21,034 nucleotides of DNA from Veillonella sp. (GTDB taxonomy: Bacteria; Bacillota_C; Negativicutes; Veillonellales; Veillonellaceae). A model generated the notes under the pieces. It saw nothing but the letters and a program-made list of their open reading frames with translations. It did no database searches and was not told the origin of the DNA. The position numbers and the translations under genes are program-made. Shown here piece after piece: positions 14,856 through 21,034 of the stretch (the first letter of the stretch is position 1; every line of letters begins with the position of its first letter). The stretch is taken from NCBI GenBank assembly GCA_018367495.1, contig JAGZGB010000025.1, positions 1 through 21,034 on the forward strand, written 5' to 3'.

Positions 14856-16299
14856 AGGATTATCCTATCGAGAACGTCATGGACTTAGAAATATTGGTAT
14901 AAATAAGCTTACCAATACTAGTACGAATAAGATCGCCAATACAAATACAGGTGACACGTTAAATCCGGATAAAAATGTATCAAAACATAGTTTAGGCCTC
15001 GTATTTTTCCCCGCTTTTGATTGGAAGATTTCTGAAACACATCCAGAACGACAAGAACGGTTATTATATACACGCGATCAAATCGTAGAGGAAGGCTTAT
15101 TAGATATACCTAATATTAAAGAATATAATCCTATCGTGGCCGATTGGGATACCATAGAGCGTGTCCATGTGGGGACTCCAGATTTAGAGTCTTGGGTGAC
15201 GGAAGCACATCGTGTCTCTGCAGGTGGTGCTATTGCGGCTGCTGATGCGGTTATGCGCGGTGAAGTAGATCGCGCCTTTGCATTAGTAAGACCGCCAGGA
15301 CATCATGCAATGGCCATGGTTCATGGTATTCGTGGGTTCTGTACCATAAACATTGAAGCCGTTATGATACAACACATGCGCCAAACTTATGGTATAAAAC
15401 GAGTGGCCGTGGTGGACACAGATGTACATCATGGCGATGGCTCTCAAGATGTGTTCTACCATGATCCTGATACTCTATACATTAGTTTTCATCAAGATGG
15501 ACGTACACTGTATCCTGGCACAGGCTTTATGAATGAATTCGGTGGCCCACAAGCTATCGGTGGCAATATAGATATCCCATTGCCACCAGGAACTGGTGAC
15601 GAAGGCTTAATGAAGGTTATGCGTGAACTTGTATTGCCTATCTTGGAAGAATTTAATCCAGATATTGTTATCAACTCAGCAGGTCAAGATAATCATTTTA
15701 GTGATCCTTTGGCAAATATGCAGGTCACTGCAAAGGGCTATGCTGAACTTGTAGATTTATTACAAGCTGATATTGCCGTATTAGAAGGTGGCTACTCTGT
15801 ACAAGAAGCATTGCCCTATGTAAATACAGGTATTATTTTATCTATGGCAGGTCTTGATTATAGTAAGGTCGTAGAACCCGCTTTTGATCCTGTTAAGTAT
15901 AAGCAAAGTCAAAATGTAACTGCTTATATTGATGACCTTATTGCTAAATGGAAGGTGCAATGGGTAAATCGTTATAAGATGTCCGAAGAGGAACGTACAG
16001 GTGTAGGTGATATATGGTCGAATCGTTATAATGTGTACTATGATGAAACGGGCGTACAAGAGGAACGTCTTGAAAAGGTGCGCATGTACGAAGATAAGGT
16101 GGGCTGGCATAGCGTGCTTTCACGAGGACAATATGGACCTTATGGGCCACAAAGTGTATATGCTATGTTTATCCCTTGGCAAGCAGATGAGGAAACTCGT
16201 CAAGATGCAATAACAGAGGCTAAACGAGCTAAAGCAGAAGGCGGTGCTAGCCGTTATGTTGTGGTAGATCCACTCGGTGATGGCCAATATGAGGTGTAG
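14845..16299 (+). CDS. Histone-deacetylase-family amidohydrolase
   Basis: This 484-residue zinc amidohydrolase belongs to the HDAC / acetoin utilisation / acetylpolyamine amidohydrolase superfamily. Visible active-site motifs are RPPGHHA (149-155, tandem His), DTDVHHGDG (zinc ligands Asp193 and His195), SAGQDNH (zinc ligand Asp282) and GGY (315-317). The first roughly 48 residues are an extra Asn/Thr-rich, poorly ordered segment, and about 140 residues after the catalytic domain match nothing I know. GGGGGTGA precedes the ATG, inside the end of the hydantoinase gene. Substrates could be acetylated polyamines, acetylated lysines or another N-acyl compound; speD lies about 2 kb downstream in another unit, so the polyamine link is only suggestive. 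Confidence 0.85.
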   Translation: MWNKGLSYRERHGLRNIGINKLTNTSTNKIANTNTGDTLNPDKNVSKHSLGLVFFPAFDWKISETHPERQERLLYTRDQIVEEGLLDIPNIKEYNPIVADWDTIERVHVGTPDLESWVTEAHRVSAGGAIAAADAVMRGEVDRAFALVRPPGHHAMAMVHGIRGFCTINIEAVMIQHMRQTYGIKRVAVVDTDVHHGDGSQDVFYHDPDTLYISFHQDGRTLYPGTGFMNEFGGPQAIGGNIDIPLPPGTGDEGLMKVMRELVLPILEEFNPDIVINSAGQDNHFSDPLANMQVTAKGYAELVDLLQADIAVLEGGYSVQEALPYVNTGIILSMAGLDYSKVVEPAFDPVKYKQSQNVTAYIDDLIAKWKVQWVNRYKMSEEERTGVGDIWSNRYNVYYDETGVQEERLEKVRMYEDKVGWHSVLSRGQYGPYGPQSVYAMFIPWQADEETRQDAITEAKRAKAEGGASRYVVVDPLGDGQYEV

Positions 16300-16311
16300 T
16301 GGTAAACTATC

Positions 16312-16328
16312 GAATCACCATGTGATTC
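16312..16328 (+). promoter_or_regulatory. Inverted repeat after the deacetylase gene
   Basis: GAATCAC-CAT-GTGATTC has perfect 7-base arms with a 3-base centre. There is no T run after it, so it is unlikely to terminate well alone. It lies about 29 bases before the extended -10 (16354-16362) of the rph unit and may serve as an operator. Confidence 0.4.
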
Positions 16329-16353
16329 ATGGTAATGAAAAATAGAAAAATTA

Positions 16354-16362
16354 TGATATAAT
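16354..16362 (+). promoter_or_regulatory. Extended -10 promoter for rph-rdgB
   Basis: TG-A-TATAAT ends at 16362 with no good -35. The expected transcript start is near 16369, so the message would begin almost exactly with the hairpin at 16373-16397. The same TGATATAATAA string occurs at the dat promoter and at the first tRNA-Pro promoter. Confidence 0.65.
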
Positions 16363-16372
16363 AAGAAGAAAT

Positions 16373-16397
16373 AACGCCCCTTTGTGTAAGGGGCGTT
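16373..16397 (+). promoter_or_regulatory. 5'-end hairpin of the rph message
   Basis: AACGCCCCTT (16373-16382) and AAGGGGCGTT (16388-16397) form a perfect 10-base stem with a 5-base loop. After it comes CTAATGTTT, not a clean T tract. Located at the predicted 5' end of the transcript, it could stabilise the message or act as an attenuator. Confidence 0.6.
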
Positions 16398-16429
16398 CTA
16401 ATGTTTAATTTTAGAATGGTGAGGTTCCC

Positions 16430-17185
16430 ATGCGTAGCGACAATAGAACAGCAGGTCAATTGCGACCTATTAAAATAACACGGAATTTTACAGAGTATGC
16501 AGAAGGTTCTGTACTCATTGAGTGCGGTAAGACTAAGGTTATCTGTACGGCTACTGTTGAGGATTCTGTGCCGCGCTGGCTAAAAGGTTCTGGCCAAGGA
16601 TGGGTAACCGCTGAATACTCCTTGTTGCCACGTTCTACGCAAATTCGCGTAAGTCGTGAGGCAGCAAAGGGGAAACAAACAGGCCGTACCGTAGAAATTC
16701 AACGTCTTATCGGTCGCGCTTTGCGTGCTGTTGTAGACCTTGAAGCGTTAGGTGAACGTTCTATTACTATCGATTGTGACGTTATTCAAGCAGATGGAGG
16801 TACGCGTACAGCATCTATTACCGGTGCTTTTGTGGCCCTCGTTGATGCGGTGGACTTCACCTTTGGTGGAGCGGGTAAATTCCCAATTACTGACTTTTGT
16901 GCCGCTATTTCCGTAGGTATTGGTTCTAACGGTCCTATTACAGATCTTTGTTATGAAGAGGACAGTGCAGCTATTGTTGATATGAACGTAGTGCGTACAG
17001 GATCTGGTAATATGGTTGAGGTACAAGGTACAGGTGAACATGGTACCTTTAACCGTGATGAACTCAATGCATTACTCGACTTAGCGGAGGCTGCCACAGA
17101 TGAGCTTATGGCTAAACAACGTGAAGTACTTGGTGTGACAGCAGATAAAGTAGGTAAAGTGTATCCTACAGCTCTGGAGGTATAA
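16430..17185 (+). CDS. rph: Ribonuclease PH
   Basis: RNase PH trims nucleotides after the CCA end of tRNA precursors by phosphorolysis. The 251 residues match the family from the first residue: [16 protein letters not shown], then [29 protein letters not shown] (active-site Arg region) and DADGG-like [15 protein letters not shown]. The length is normal. GGTGAGG precedes the ATG. The next gene, rdgB, starts 1 base after the stop, a pairing common in Firmicutes. The leader carries a strong hairpin described separately. Confidence 0.96.
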   Translation: MRSDNRTAGQLRPIKITRNFTEYAEGSVLIECGKTKVICTATVEDSVPRWLKGSGQGWVTAEYSLLPRSTQIRVSREAAKGKQTGRTVEIQRLIGRALRAVVDLEALGERSITIDCDVIQADGGTRTASITGAFVALVDAVDFTFGGAGKFPITDFCAAISVGIGSNGPITDLCYEEDSAAIVDMNVVRTGSGNMVEVQGTGEHGTFNRDELNALLDLAEAATDELMAKQREVLGVTADKVGKVYPTALEV

Positions 17186-17186
17186 G

Positions 17187-17762
17187 GTGGAACAAATCGT
17201 ATTAGCTACAGGCAATAAAGGGAAAATTCGTGAATTTTCTGAGGCTTTCTCTCATTTATCTATCGACTGTATACCAGTAAAAGATGTGATTTCTGTTGAG
17301 GAACCAGAGGAAACTGGTACAACCTTTATGGAAAATGCTCTTTTGAAGGCTCACTACTATGCAAAGGCTACCAATCGTCCATGCCTTGCCGATGATTCTG
17401 GTATCACTGTAGATGCACTTAATGGAGCACCAGGTGTATATTCTGCTCGTTATGCCGGTCATCATGGGGATGATAACGCTAACAACGAAAAGCTAATTCG
17501 CGAGTTACAAGGAAAAACTGACCGTACAGCTCATTATGTATGCGCCTTAGTACTTGTATATCCTGATGGCCGTGAAGTGATGGCCGAAGGCTATTGCGAT
17601 GGACTGGTACAAGATAAGCCAAAAGGGGACAATGGTTTTGGGTATGATCCATATTTCTATGTGCCCGAATTTAAAAAGACTATGGCAGAACTTAGCATTG
17701 AAGAAAAAGAAACGATTAGCCATCGCGGACGTGCCCTACGTGAATTAATTAATAAGCTTTGA
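17187..17762 (+). CDS. rdgB: XTP/dITP diphosphatase (RdgB/HAM1 family)
   Basis: RdgB hydrolyses non-canonical purine triphosphates (ITP, dITP, XTP) and keeps them out of nucleic acids. The 191 residues have TGNKGKIREF (about 8-17), the conserved ADDSGITVDALNGAPGVYSARYAG block, GFGYDPYF and SHRGRAL. The start is GTG, placed by GGAGG 8 bases upstream and by alignment of the family's N terminus. It is translationally linked to rph, with a 1-base gap. Confidence 0.95.
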   Translation: MEQIVLATGNKGKIREFSEAFSHLSIDCIPVKDVISVEEPEETGTTFMENALLKAHYYAKATNRPCLADDSGITVDALNGAPGVYSARYAGHHGDDNANNEKLIRELQGKTDRTAHYVCALVLVYPDGREVMAEGYCDGLVQDKPKGDNGFGYDPYFYVPEFKKTMAELSIEEKETISHRGRALRELINKL

Positions 17763-17769
17763 TATTTTC

Positions 17770-17808
17770 GAACTATATGGTATAGTTCATATCAATGTGT
17801 AATATAAT
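17770..17808 (+). promoter_or_regulatory. Promoter with palindromic operator candidate for the YfcE-like gene
   Basis: A TATAAT (17803-17808) lies 20 bases before the start codon. Upstream, covering the -35 area, is a 19-base palindrome: GAACTATA (17770-17777), TGG, TATAGTTC (17781-17788). No proper -35 hexamer is visible. Outside it GATAT (17761-17765) and ATATC (17789-17793) can also pair. The layout suggests binding by a dimeric regulator. Confidence 0.5.
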
Positions 17809-17828
17809 AGTATTAGAGAGCTAATAAA

Positions 17829-18326
17829 ATGAAACGAATTGGCATTGTAAGTGATACCCATGGGTATCTAGAGAATATTGACCTCATTTTGGAGGCTACT
17901 GTAGATCAAGATATTGATATGTGGCTTCATGCTGGTGATTATGGAGATGATGCGCGCTATATGCAGGAACATACGGAGATTCCTGTGTATGCGGTGCGTG
18001 GTAATAATGATCGTGTACAGCCTCTTGAGCCACGAGAACAGTTGATTCCTCTTGAGGATACTTATATTTACATGACTCATAGTCATGAGGTATCATATTA
18101 TAATCGAATACAAAAACTGATTGAATTAGGAACTGACATGGGAGCACGACTTATCGTTTCTGGTCATAGCCATCATCATGGGGAGGTTCGTGTCCGTGAT
18201 GCGGTATTTGTGAATCCTGGCAGCATATCGTTGCCCCGTGACCGCTCTGGTGGTACTTTTGCAATTGTTACCTACGATAATGGACAGTTTGATGTAGAGT
18301 TTGTTTATAAAGAAGATATTATTTAG
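17829..18326 (+). CDS. YfcE/MJ0936-type metallophosphoesterase
   Basis: This 165-residue phosphodiesterase has all the calcineurin-like metal-site motifs: SDTHG (8-12), HAGDYG (about 35-40), GNND (about 58-61), THSH and SGHSHHH. Small enzymes of this type hydrolyse phosphodiesters such as bis-pNPP with Mn2+, and the cellular substrate is usually unknown. The ribosome site is weak (AGAGAGC, 9 bases). In many Firmicutes this gene follows rph-rdgB, as here, though it appears to have its own promoter. Confidence 0.9.
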   Translation: MKRIGIVSDTHGYLENIDLILEATVDQDIDMWLHAGDYGDDARYMQEHTEIPVYAVRGNNDRVQPLEPREQLIPLEDTYIYMTHSHEVSYYNRIQKLIELGTDMGARLIVSGHSHHHGEVRVRDAVFVNPGSISLPRDRSGGTFAIVTYDNGQFDVEFVYKEDII

Positions 18327-18337
18327 TTATATGGTGA

Positions 18338-18370
18338 AAGTTTCGTGCCGTAATAGCTCGATAAACTTTT
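18338..18370 (+). promoter_or_regulatory. Weak hairpin between the YfcE-like gene and speD
   Basis: AAAGTTT (18338-18344) and AAACTTT (18364-18370) can pair around a 19-base loop. Only four T's are present at the end of the second arm, so termination is doubtful. No clear speD promoter is visible in this 85-base gap. Confidence 0.3.
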
Positions 18371-18411
18371 AAAAATAGTAAGTCTATGCATGGAAAGGGT
18401 TATAACATATC

Positions 18412-19194
18412 ATGGAGACACCAGTTAAAGCAAAACCTAAAATGAAATTATATGGTTTTAATAATCTCACAAAGACCTTGAGTTTTAATATTTATGATAT
18501 TTGTTATACTCGTACAGAAGAAGAGAAAAAACAATACATTCAGTACATTGATGAAGTATACAATGCGGATCGTCTAACGGCTATCTTAACAGAAGTTAGT
18601 CGTATTATTGGTGCAAATATCCTTAACGTAGCAAAACAAGACTATGATCCACAAGGTGCATCCGTTACAATTTTGATTTCTGAAGAGGAAATTGAAAAAG
18701 AAGATGTTGTTATGCATCTTGATAAATCTCACCTTACTGTACATACTTACCCTGAAAGCCATCCACATAAAGGGATTAGTACATTCCGTGCCGACATTGA
18801 AGTTTCTACATGTGGTCAAATCTCTCCGCTTAAAGCACTTAATTATTTAATTCAAAGCTTTGACTCCGATATTCTTACATTGGATTATCATGTACGTGGC
18901 TTTACACGCGACGTATCTGGTAAGAAAATCTATATTGATCATCGTATTAACTCTATCCAAAACTACATCAATGCAAAAACTCGTAATATGTACAATATGA
19001 TTGATGTAAATGTGTATCAAGAAAATATATTCCATACAAAAATGATGTTAAAAGAGTTTGACCTAGATAATTACTTATTTGGTATTACTGAAGCGGAATT
19101 AAGCGAACGAGAAATCAAGCAAATTAAACATCAATTAAAACAAGAAATGATGGAAATTTTCTATGGTCGTAATTTACCTTCTGTAAAAGCATAA
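18412..19194 (+). CDS. speD: S-adenosylmethionine decarboxylase proenzyme, class 1B (E. coli type)
   Basis: SpeD makes decarboxylated AdoMet, the aminopropyl donor for spermidine. The proenzyme cleaves itself to form a pyruvoyl group. The site is in [17 protein letters not shown]: cleavage before Ser106 matches Ser112 of E. coli, and Cys134 in VSTCG matches its Cys140. The rest ([37 protein letters not shown]) follows the E. coli enzyme closely, so this is the long bacterial class rather than the short Bacillus/Thermotoga form. The only upstream ribosome-like string, GGAAAGGG, is about 12 bases from the ATG, a long spacing. No speE lies within the window. Confidence 0.95.
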   Translation: METPVKAKPKMKLYGFNNLTKTLSFNIYDICYTRTEEEKKQYIQYIDEVYNADRLTAILTEVSRIIGANILNVAKQDYDPQGASVTILISEEEIEKEDVVMHLDKSHLTVHTYPESHPHKGISTFRADIEVSTCGQISPLKALNYLIQSFDSDILTLDYHVRGFTRDVSGKKIYIDHRINSIQNYINAKTRNMYNMIDVNVYQENIFHTKMMLKEFDLDNYLFGITEAELSEREIKQIKHQLKQEMMEIFYGRNLPSVKA

Positions 19195-19230
19195 ATAAAA
19201 ACATATATTTTTACGCCACGTATTCTGTTA

Positions 19231-19236
19231 TATAAT
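19231..19236 (+). promoter_or_regulatory. Orphan -10 element just ahead of a terminator
   Basis: TATAAT with a weak TTTTAC 16 bases upstream lies between the end of speD and its terminator. Transcription from here would give only about 45 bases, mainly the terminator hairpin. Confidence 0.3.
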
Positions 19237-19250
19237 GCGTTTGCAGTACG

Positions 19251-19287
19251 AAAGTAGATAAGCCGTATATGGCTTATCTACTTTTTT
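19251..19287 (+). terminator. Rho-independent terminator after speD
   Basis: GTAGATAAGCC (19254-19264) and GGCTTATCTAC (19271-19281) pair perfectly around GTATAT. Three more A-T pairs extend the stem, and TTTTTT follows. The A-rich left side means it may also work in the other direction. Confidence 0.93.
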
Positions 19288-19362
19288 GTTTATCATTTTT
19301 TTTACTAATATAAATTAATAGAATTTAATTCTAAAATATTCGAAAAACTATATCGAAAAAAC

Positions 19363-19391
19363 TTGAATTATCATATATCATTTTGTATAAT
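19363..19391 (+). promoter_or_regulatory. Malic enzyme promoter
   Basis: TTGAAT (19363-19368), a 17-base spacer and TATAAT (19386-19391) in a very AT-rich stretch. The roughly 60-base leader contains a small GACTC-AAAA-GAGTC hairpin (19418-19431). This promoter overlaps the upstream part of the open frame, showing that the frame before 19459 is not coding. Confidence 0.8.
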
Positions 19392-19458
19392 ACAATTAGT
19401 TAAAGGTATTAATTACCGACTCAAAAGAGTCCGAGTTTATCCACAAAGGAGAATTAGA

Positions 19459-20664
19459 ATGGACGTACGTGAATTAGCTGTACAAAAGAAACGTGAATTA
19501 AAAGGTTTCCTTACTGTAGGAACAAAATATGAATTAAAAGACGCTCATGATTTATCTGTAGCTTACACACCAGGTGTAGCAGAACCATGCTTGCGTATTA
19601 AAGATAATGAAGCAGAATCCTTCGAATTAACTTGTCGTTCCAACATGGTTGCCGTTGTATCCGACGGTACTCGTGTACTTGGTCTTGGCGACATCGGCGC
19701 TGCAGCAGCATTGCCAGTAATGGAAGGTAAATCCTTATTGTTCAAAAAATTCGGTGATGTAGACTGCATTCCATTGGTTGTAGATACTAAAGATGCTGAT
19801 ACATTGATCAACACTGTAAAATTATTGCAAAAAAACTTTGCTGGTATTAACTTGGAAGATATTTCTTCTCCTAAATGTTATGAAATTGAAAACCGTTTGA
19901 AAGAAGAATTGGAAATCCCTGTATTCCATGATGACCAACACGGTACAGCTATCGCTTGTTTAGCTGGTGTAAAAGGTGCTCTTCGCCTTGTTAAAAAAGA
20001 TTTAGCAACAGCTAAAATCGTTGTAAACGGTGCGGGTGCTGCTGGTGCAAACATCGCTCGTTTGTTGTACCTTGCAGGTGCTCGAGATATTACATTGTTA
20101 GTATCCTCTGGCGTATTGCATAAAGACTACAAACGTCTTGACTCCTTGCAAGCTGAATTGATTGACTTGCTTAAACTTGAAGAAAAACATGGAAATTTGG
20201 CTGAAAATGCTAAAGGCGCTGACATTCTTCTTGGTGTATCTGCAGCAGGCGCATTCACAAAAGAAATCTTGGAAAACTTGGCTGACGATGCAATTGTATT
20301 CTCCATGGCTAACCCTAACCCAGAAGCAACATATGCTGATATGAAAGCTGCTGGTGTTCGTATTGCTGGTACTGGTCGTTCTGATGCTCCTAACCAAATT
20401 AACAACGTAGCTGTATTCCCTGGTATCTTCCGTGGTGCTATCGATGTTCGTGCATCTAAAATTACTGACGAAATGAAATTGGCTGCTGCTGAAGCATTGG
20501 CTCATTTGATTCCAGATAGCGAATTGAACGAAGAAAATGTTATGCCATCTGTATTCGATCCTCGTGTAGCTCCAGCTGTTGCAAAAGCAGTTGCTGAAGT
20601 AGCTGTAAAACAAGGTATCGCTAAAAACCCTGAAGCAGTTAAAGCTGGTAACTACGAAGGTTAA
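19459..20664 (+). CDS. NAD(P)-dependent malic enzyme
   Basis: Malic enzyme converts malate to pyruvate and CO2 with reduction of NAD(P). The 401-residue short bacterial form has the N-terminal malic domain (SVAYTPGVAEPC, SNMVAVVSDGTRVLGLGDIG, NLEDISSPKCYEIE, VFHDDQHGTA) and then the NAD-binding domain with VNGAGAAGANIARLL and SMANPNPEATY. TGRSDAPNQINN near the C-terminal third is characteristic. The start at 19459 has AAAGGAGA 8 bases upstream. Codon use is biased to a small set (GCT, GGT, GTA, GAA), which with the strong promoter suggests high expression. This would suit an organism that ferments C4 and C3 acids. Cofactor choice (NAD or NADP) is not certain. Confidence 0.93.
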   Translation: MDVRELAVQKKRELKGFLTVGTKYELKDAHDLSVAYTPGVAEPCLRIKDNEAESFELTCRSNMVAVVSDGTRVLGLGDIGAAAALPVMEGKSLLFKKFGDVDCIPLVVDTKDADTLINTVKLLQKNFAGINLEDISSPKCYEIENRLKEELEIPVFHDDQHGTAIACLAGVKGALRLVKKDLATAKIVVNGAGAAGANIARLLYLAGARDITLLVSSGVLHKDYKRLDSLQAELIDLLKLEEKHGNLAENAKGADILLGVSAAGAFTKEILENLADDAIVFSMANPNPEATYADMKAAGVRIAGTGRSDAPNQINNVAVFPGIFRGAIDVRASKITDEMKLAAAEALAHLIPDSELNEENVMPSVFDPRVAPAVAKAVAEVAVKQGIAKNPEAVKAGNYEG

Positions 20665-20672
20665 TTTAAATC

Positions 20673-20693
20673 ATTAATCTCTATGAGATTAAT
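20673..20693 (+). other. Hairpin directly after the malic enzyme gene
   Basis: ATTAATCTC-TAT-GAGATTAAT has perfect 9-base arms and a 3-base loop beginning 8 bases after the stop. No T run follows, so it probably protects the 3' end or marks a processing site rather than terminating; the real terminator is further on. Confidence 0.55.
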
Positions 20694-20735
20694 CTTAATA
20701 GATTCTTAAAACCTAAGTAAGATAATATACATAAT

Positions 20736-20769
20736 AAAAACATGCACCTCGAAAGGGGTGCATGTTTTT
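20736..20769 (+). terminator. Bidirectional rho-independent terminator after the malic enzyme gene
   Basis: AAAAACATGCACC (20736-20748) and GGTGCATGTTTTT (20757-20769) pair perfectly over 13 bases with an 8-base loop. The A run on one side and the T run on the other make it usable in both directions. Confidence 0.9.
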
Positions 20770-20819
20770 GAATATGGACTAATAAAATTTAAAAAATTAA
20801 TGAAGTTGTAAAAAAGTAC

Positions 20820-20848
20820 TTGTCACTATTTTGTATCAATGATATAAT
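20820..20848 (+). promoter_or_regulatory. tRNA-Pro upstream promoter P1
   Basis: TTGTCA (20820-20825), a 17-base spacer and an extended TG-A-TATAAT ending at 20848. Transcripts would carry a leader of about 90 bases before the tRNA, including alternating ACTC/GAGT segments (20869-20897). Confidence 0.75.
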
Positions 20849-20902
20849 AATTTTCGTTGCAGAGCGATACTCAATAGAGTAAAAACTCAGCAAGAGTAGT
20901 GG

Positions 20903-20931
20903 TTGACATCAACTACCGGGTTTGCTATAAT
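20903..20931 (+). promoter_or_regulatory. tRNA-Pro promoter P2, full consensus
   Basis: Perfect TTGACA (20903-20908), a 17-base spacer and perfect TATAAT (20926-20931), with the tRNA starting 17 bases later. Both hexamers lie inside palindromes (20902-20913 and 20921-20937). Confidence 0.92.
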
Positions 20932-20948
20932 AGCAAAGTAATTAATGA

Positions 20949-21025
20949 CGGGGCATAGCGCAGTTTGGTAGCGCACCTGGCTTGGGACCAGGGGGTCGCA
21001 GGTTCGAATCCTGCTGCTCCGACCA
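20949..21025 (+). tRNA. tRNA-Pro (anticodon UGG)
   Basis: This 77-base cloverleaf has acceptor CGGGGCA pairing with TGCTCCG, a D arm with GTTTGGTAGC, an anticodon stem CCTGG/CCAGG around loop CTTGGGA (anticodon TGG), and a T arm with GGTTCGAATCC. The CCA end is encoded. TTTTTT follows at once and may terminate transcription. It reads the CCN proline codons. Confidence 0.96.
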
Positions 21026-21034
21026 TTTTTTATT

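Noticed and set aside
16312..16328. Terminator after the deacetylase gene
   Set aside because: The 7-base stem is perfect but is followed by ATGGTAATG, with no T run.
18327..18411. AdoMet-sensing riboswitch ahead of speD
   Set aside because: The 85-base gap has only a weak A-T hairpin and none of the conserved core expected of known SAM riboswitches.
19363..19458. N-terminal extension of the malic enzyme from a TTG at 19363
   Set aside because: It reads through the TTGAAT/TATAAT promoter and has no ribosome site; family alignment begins at the ATG at 19459, which has AAAGGAGA.

Overview
The window looks like a piece of chromosome from a low-to-moderate GC Firmicute of the Negativicutes, most likely Veillonella or a close relative. 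That assignment is inferred from gene content and style: a Negativicutes-like mix of D-amino-acid enzymes, an E. coli-type (class 1B) SpeD, a strongly expressed malic enzyme, TTGACA/TATAAT promoters and AGGAGG ribosome sites. No marker in the window proves the genus. There is no integrase, transposase, phage gene or CRISPR array. It reads as ordinary core chromosome bounded by two tRNA genes.

Layout. At the left edge, on the minus strand, lies a tRNA-Ser(CGA) cut by the window end. The 3' end of tadA, the tRNA adenosine deaminase gene, runs into it on the same strand. Everything after this is on the plus strand. A TRIC/UPF0126 membrane protein (663-1310) is followed by a secreted DUF4127 protein with a TolA-like tail and a family-3 acyltransferase (1439-4385), closed by a strong terminator. 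Next comes dat (D-amino acid transaminase), the methionine importer genes metN and metI without metQ, and a TrpR-like YerC regulator (4560-7459). A TauE/SafE permease and a short-chain dehydrogenase follow. Then there is a DUF697 protein with an LEA-like 11-residue repeat tail and a DUF1232 (YkvA) protein, ending in a terminator.

A second operon (10570-13000) starts from a near-consensus promoter. It holds a YbgC-like thioesterase, murI, a membrane-anchored unknown and a CofE-like (F420 gamma-glutamyl ligase family) protein. A pair of overlapping genes follows, a HyuA-type hydantoinase/oxoprolinase and a histone-deacetylase-family amidohydrolase (13146-16299). Then come rph-rdgB (RNA and nucleotide quality control) with a striking 5' hairpin, a YfcE-like phosphodiesterase, and speD. 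Last are a strongly promoted malic enzyme gene and tRNA-Pro(UGG), which is read from two tandem promoters.

Functional themes: D-amino acid and peptidoglycan precursor supply (dat, murI), methionine and AdoMet use (metNI, speD), RNA maturation (tadA, rph, both tRNAs) and organic-acid metabolism (malic enzyme). I found no clear new multi-gene system. The most interesting signals are the tadA/tRNA-Ser overlap, the palindromes centred on both promoter hexamers of the tRNA-Pro gene, the 5' hairpin of the rph message, the operator-like palindromes, the Tyr-to-Val change in the MurI substrate motif, and the 11-mer repeat tail of the DUF697 protein.
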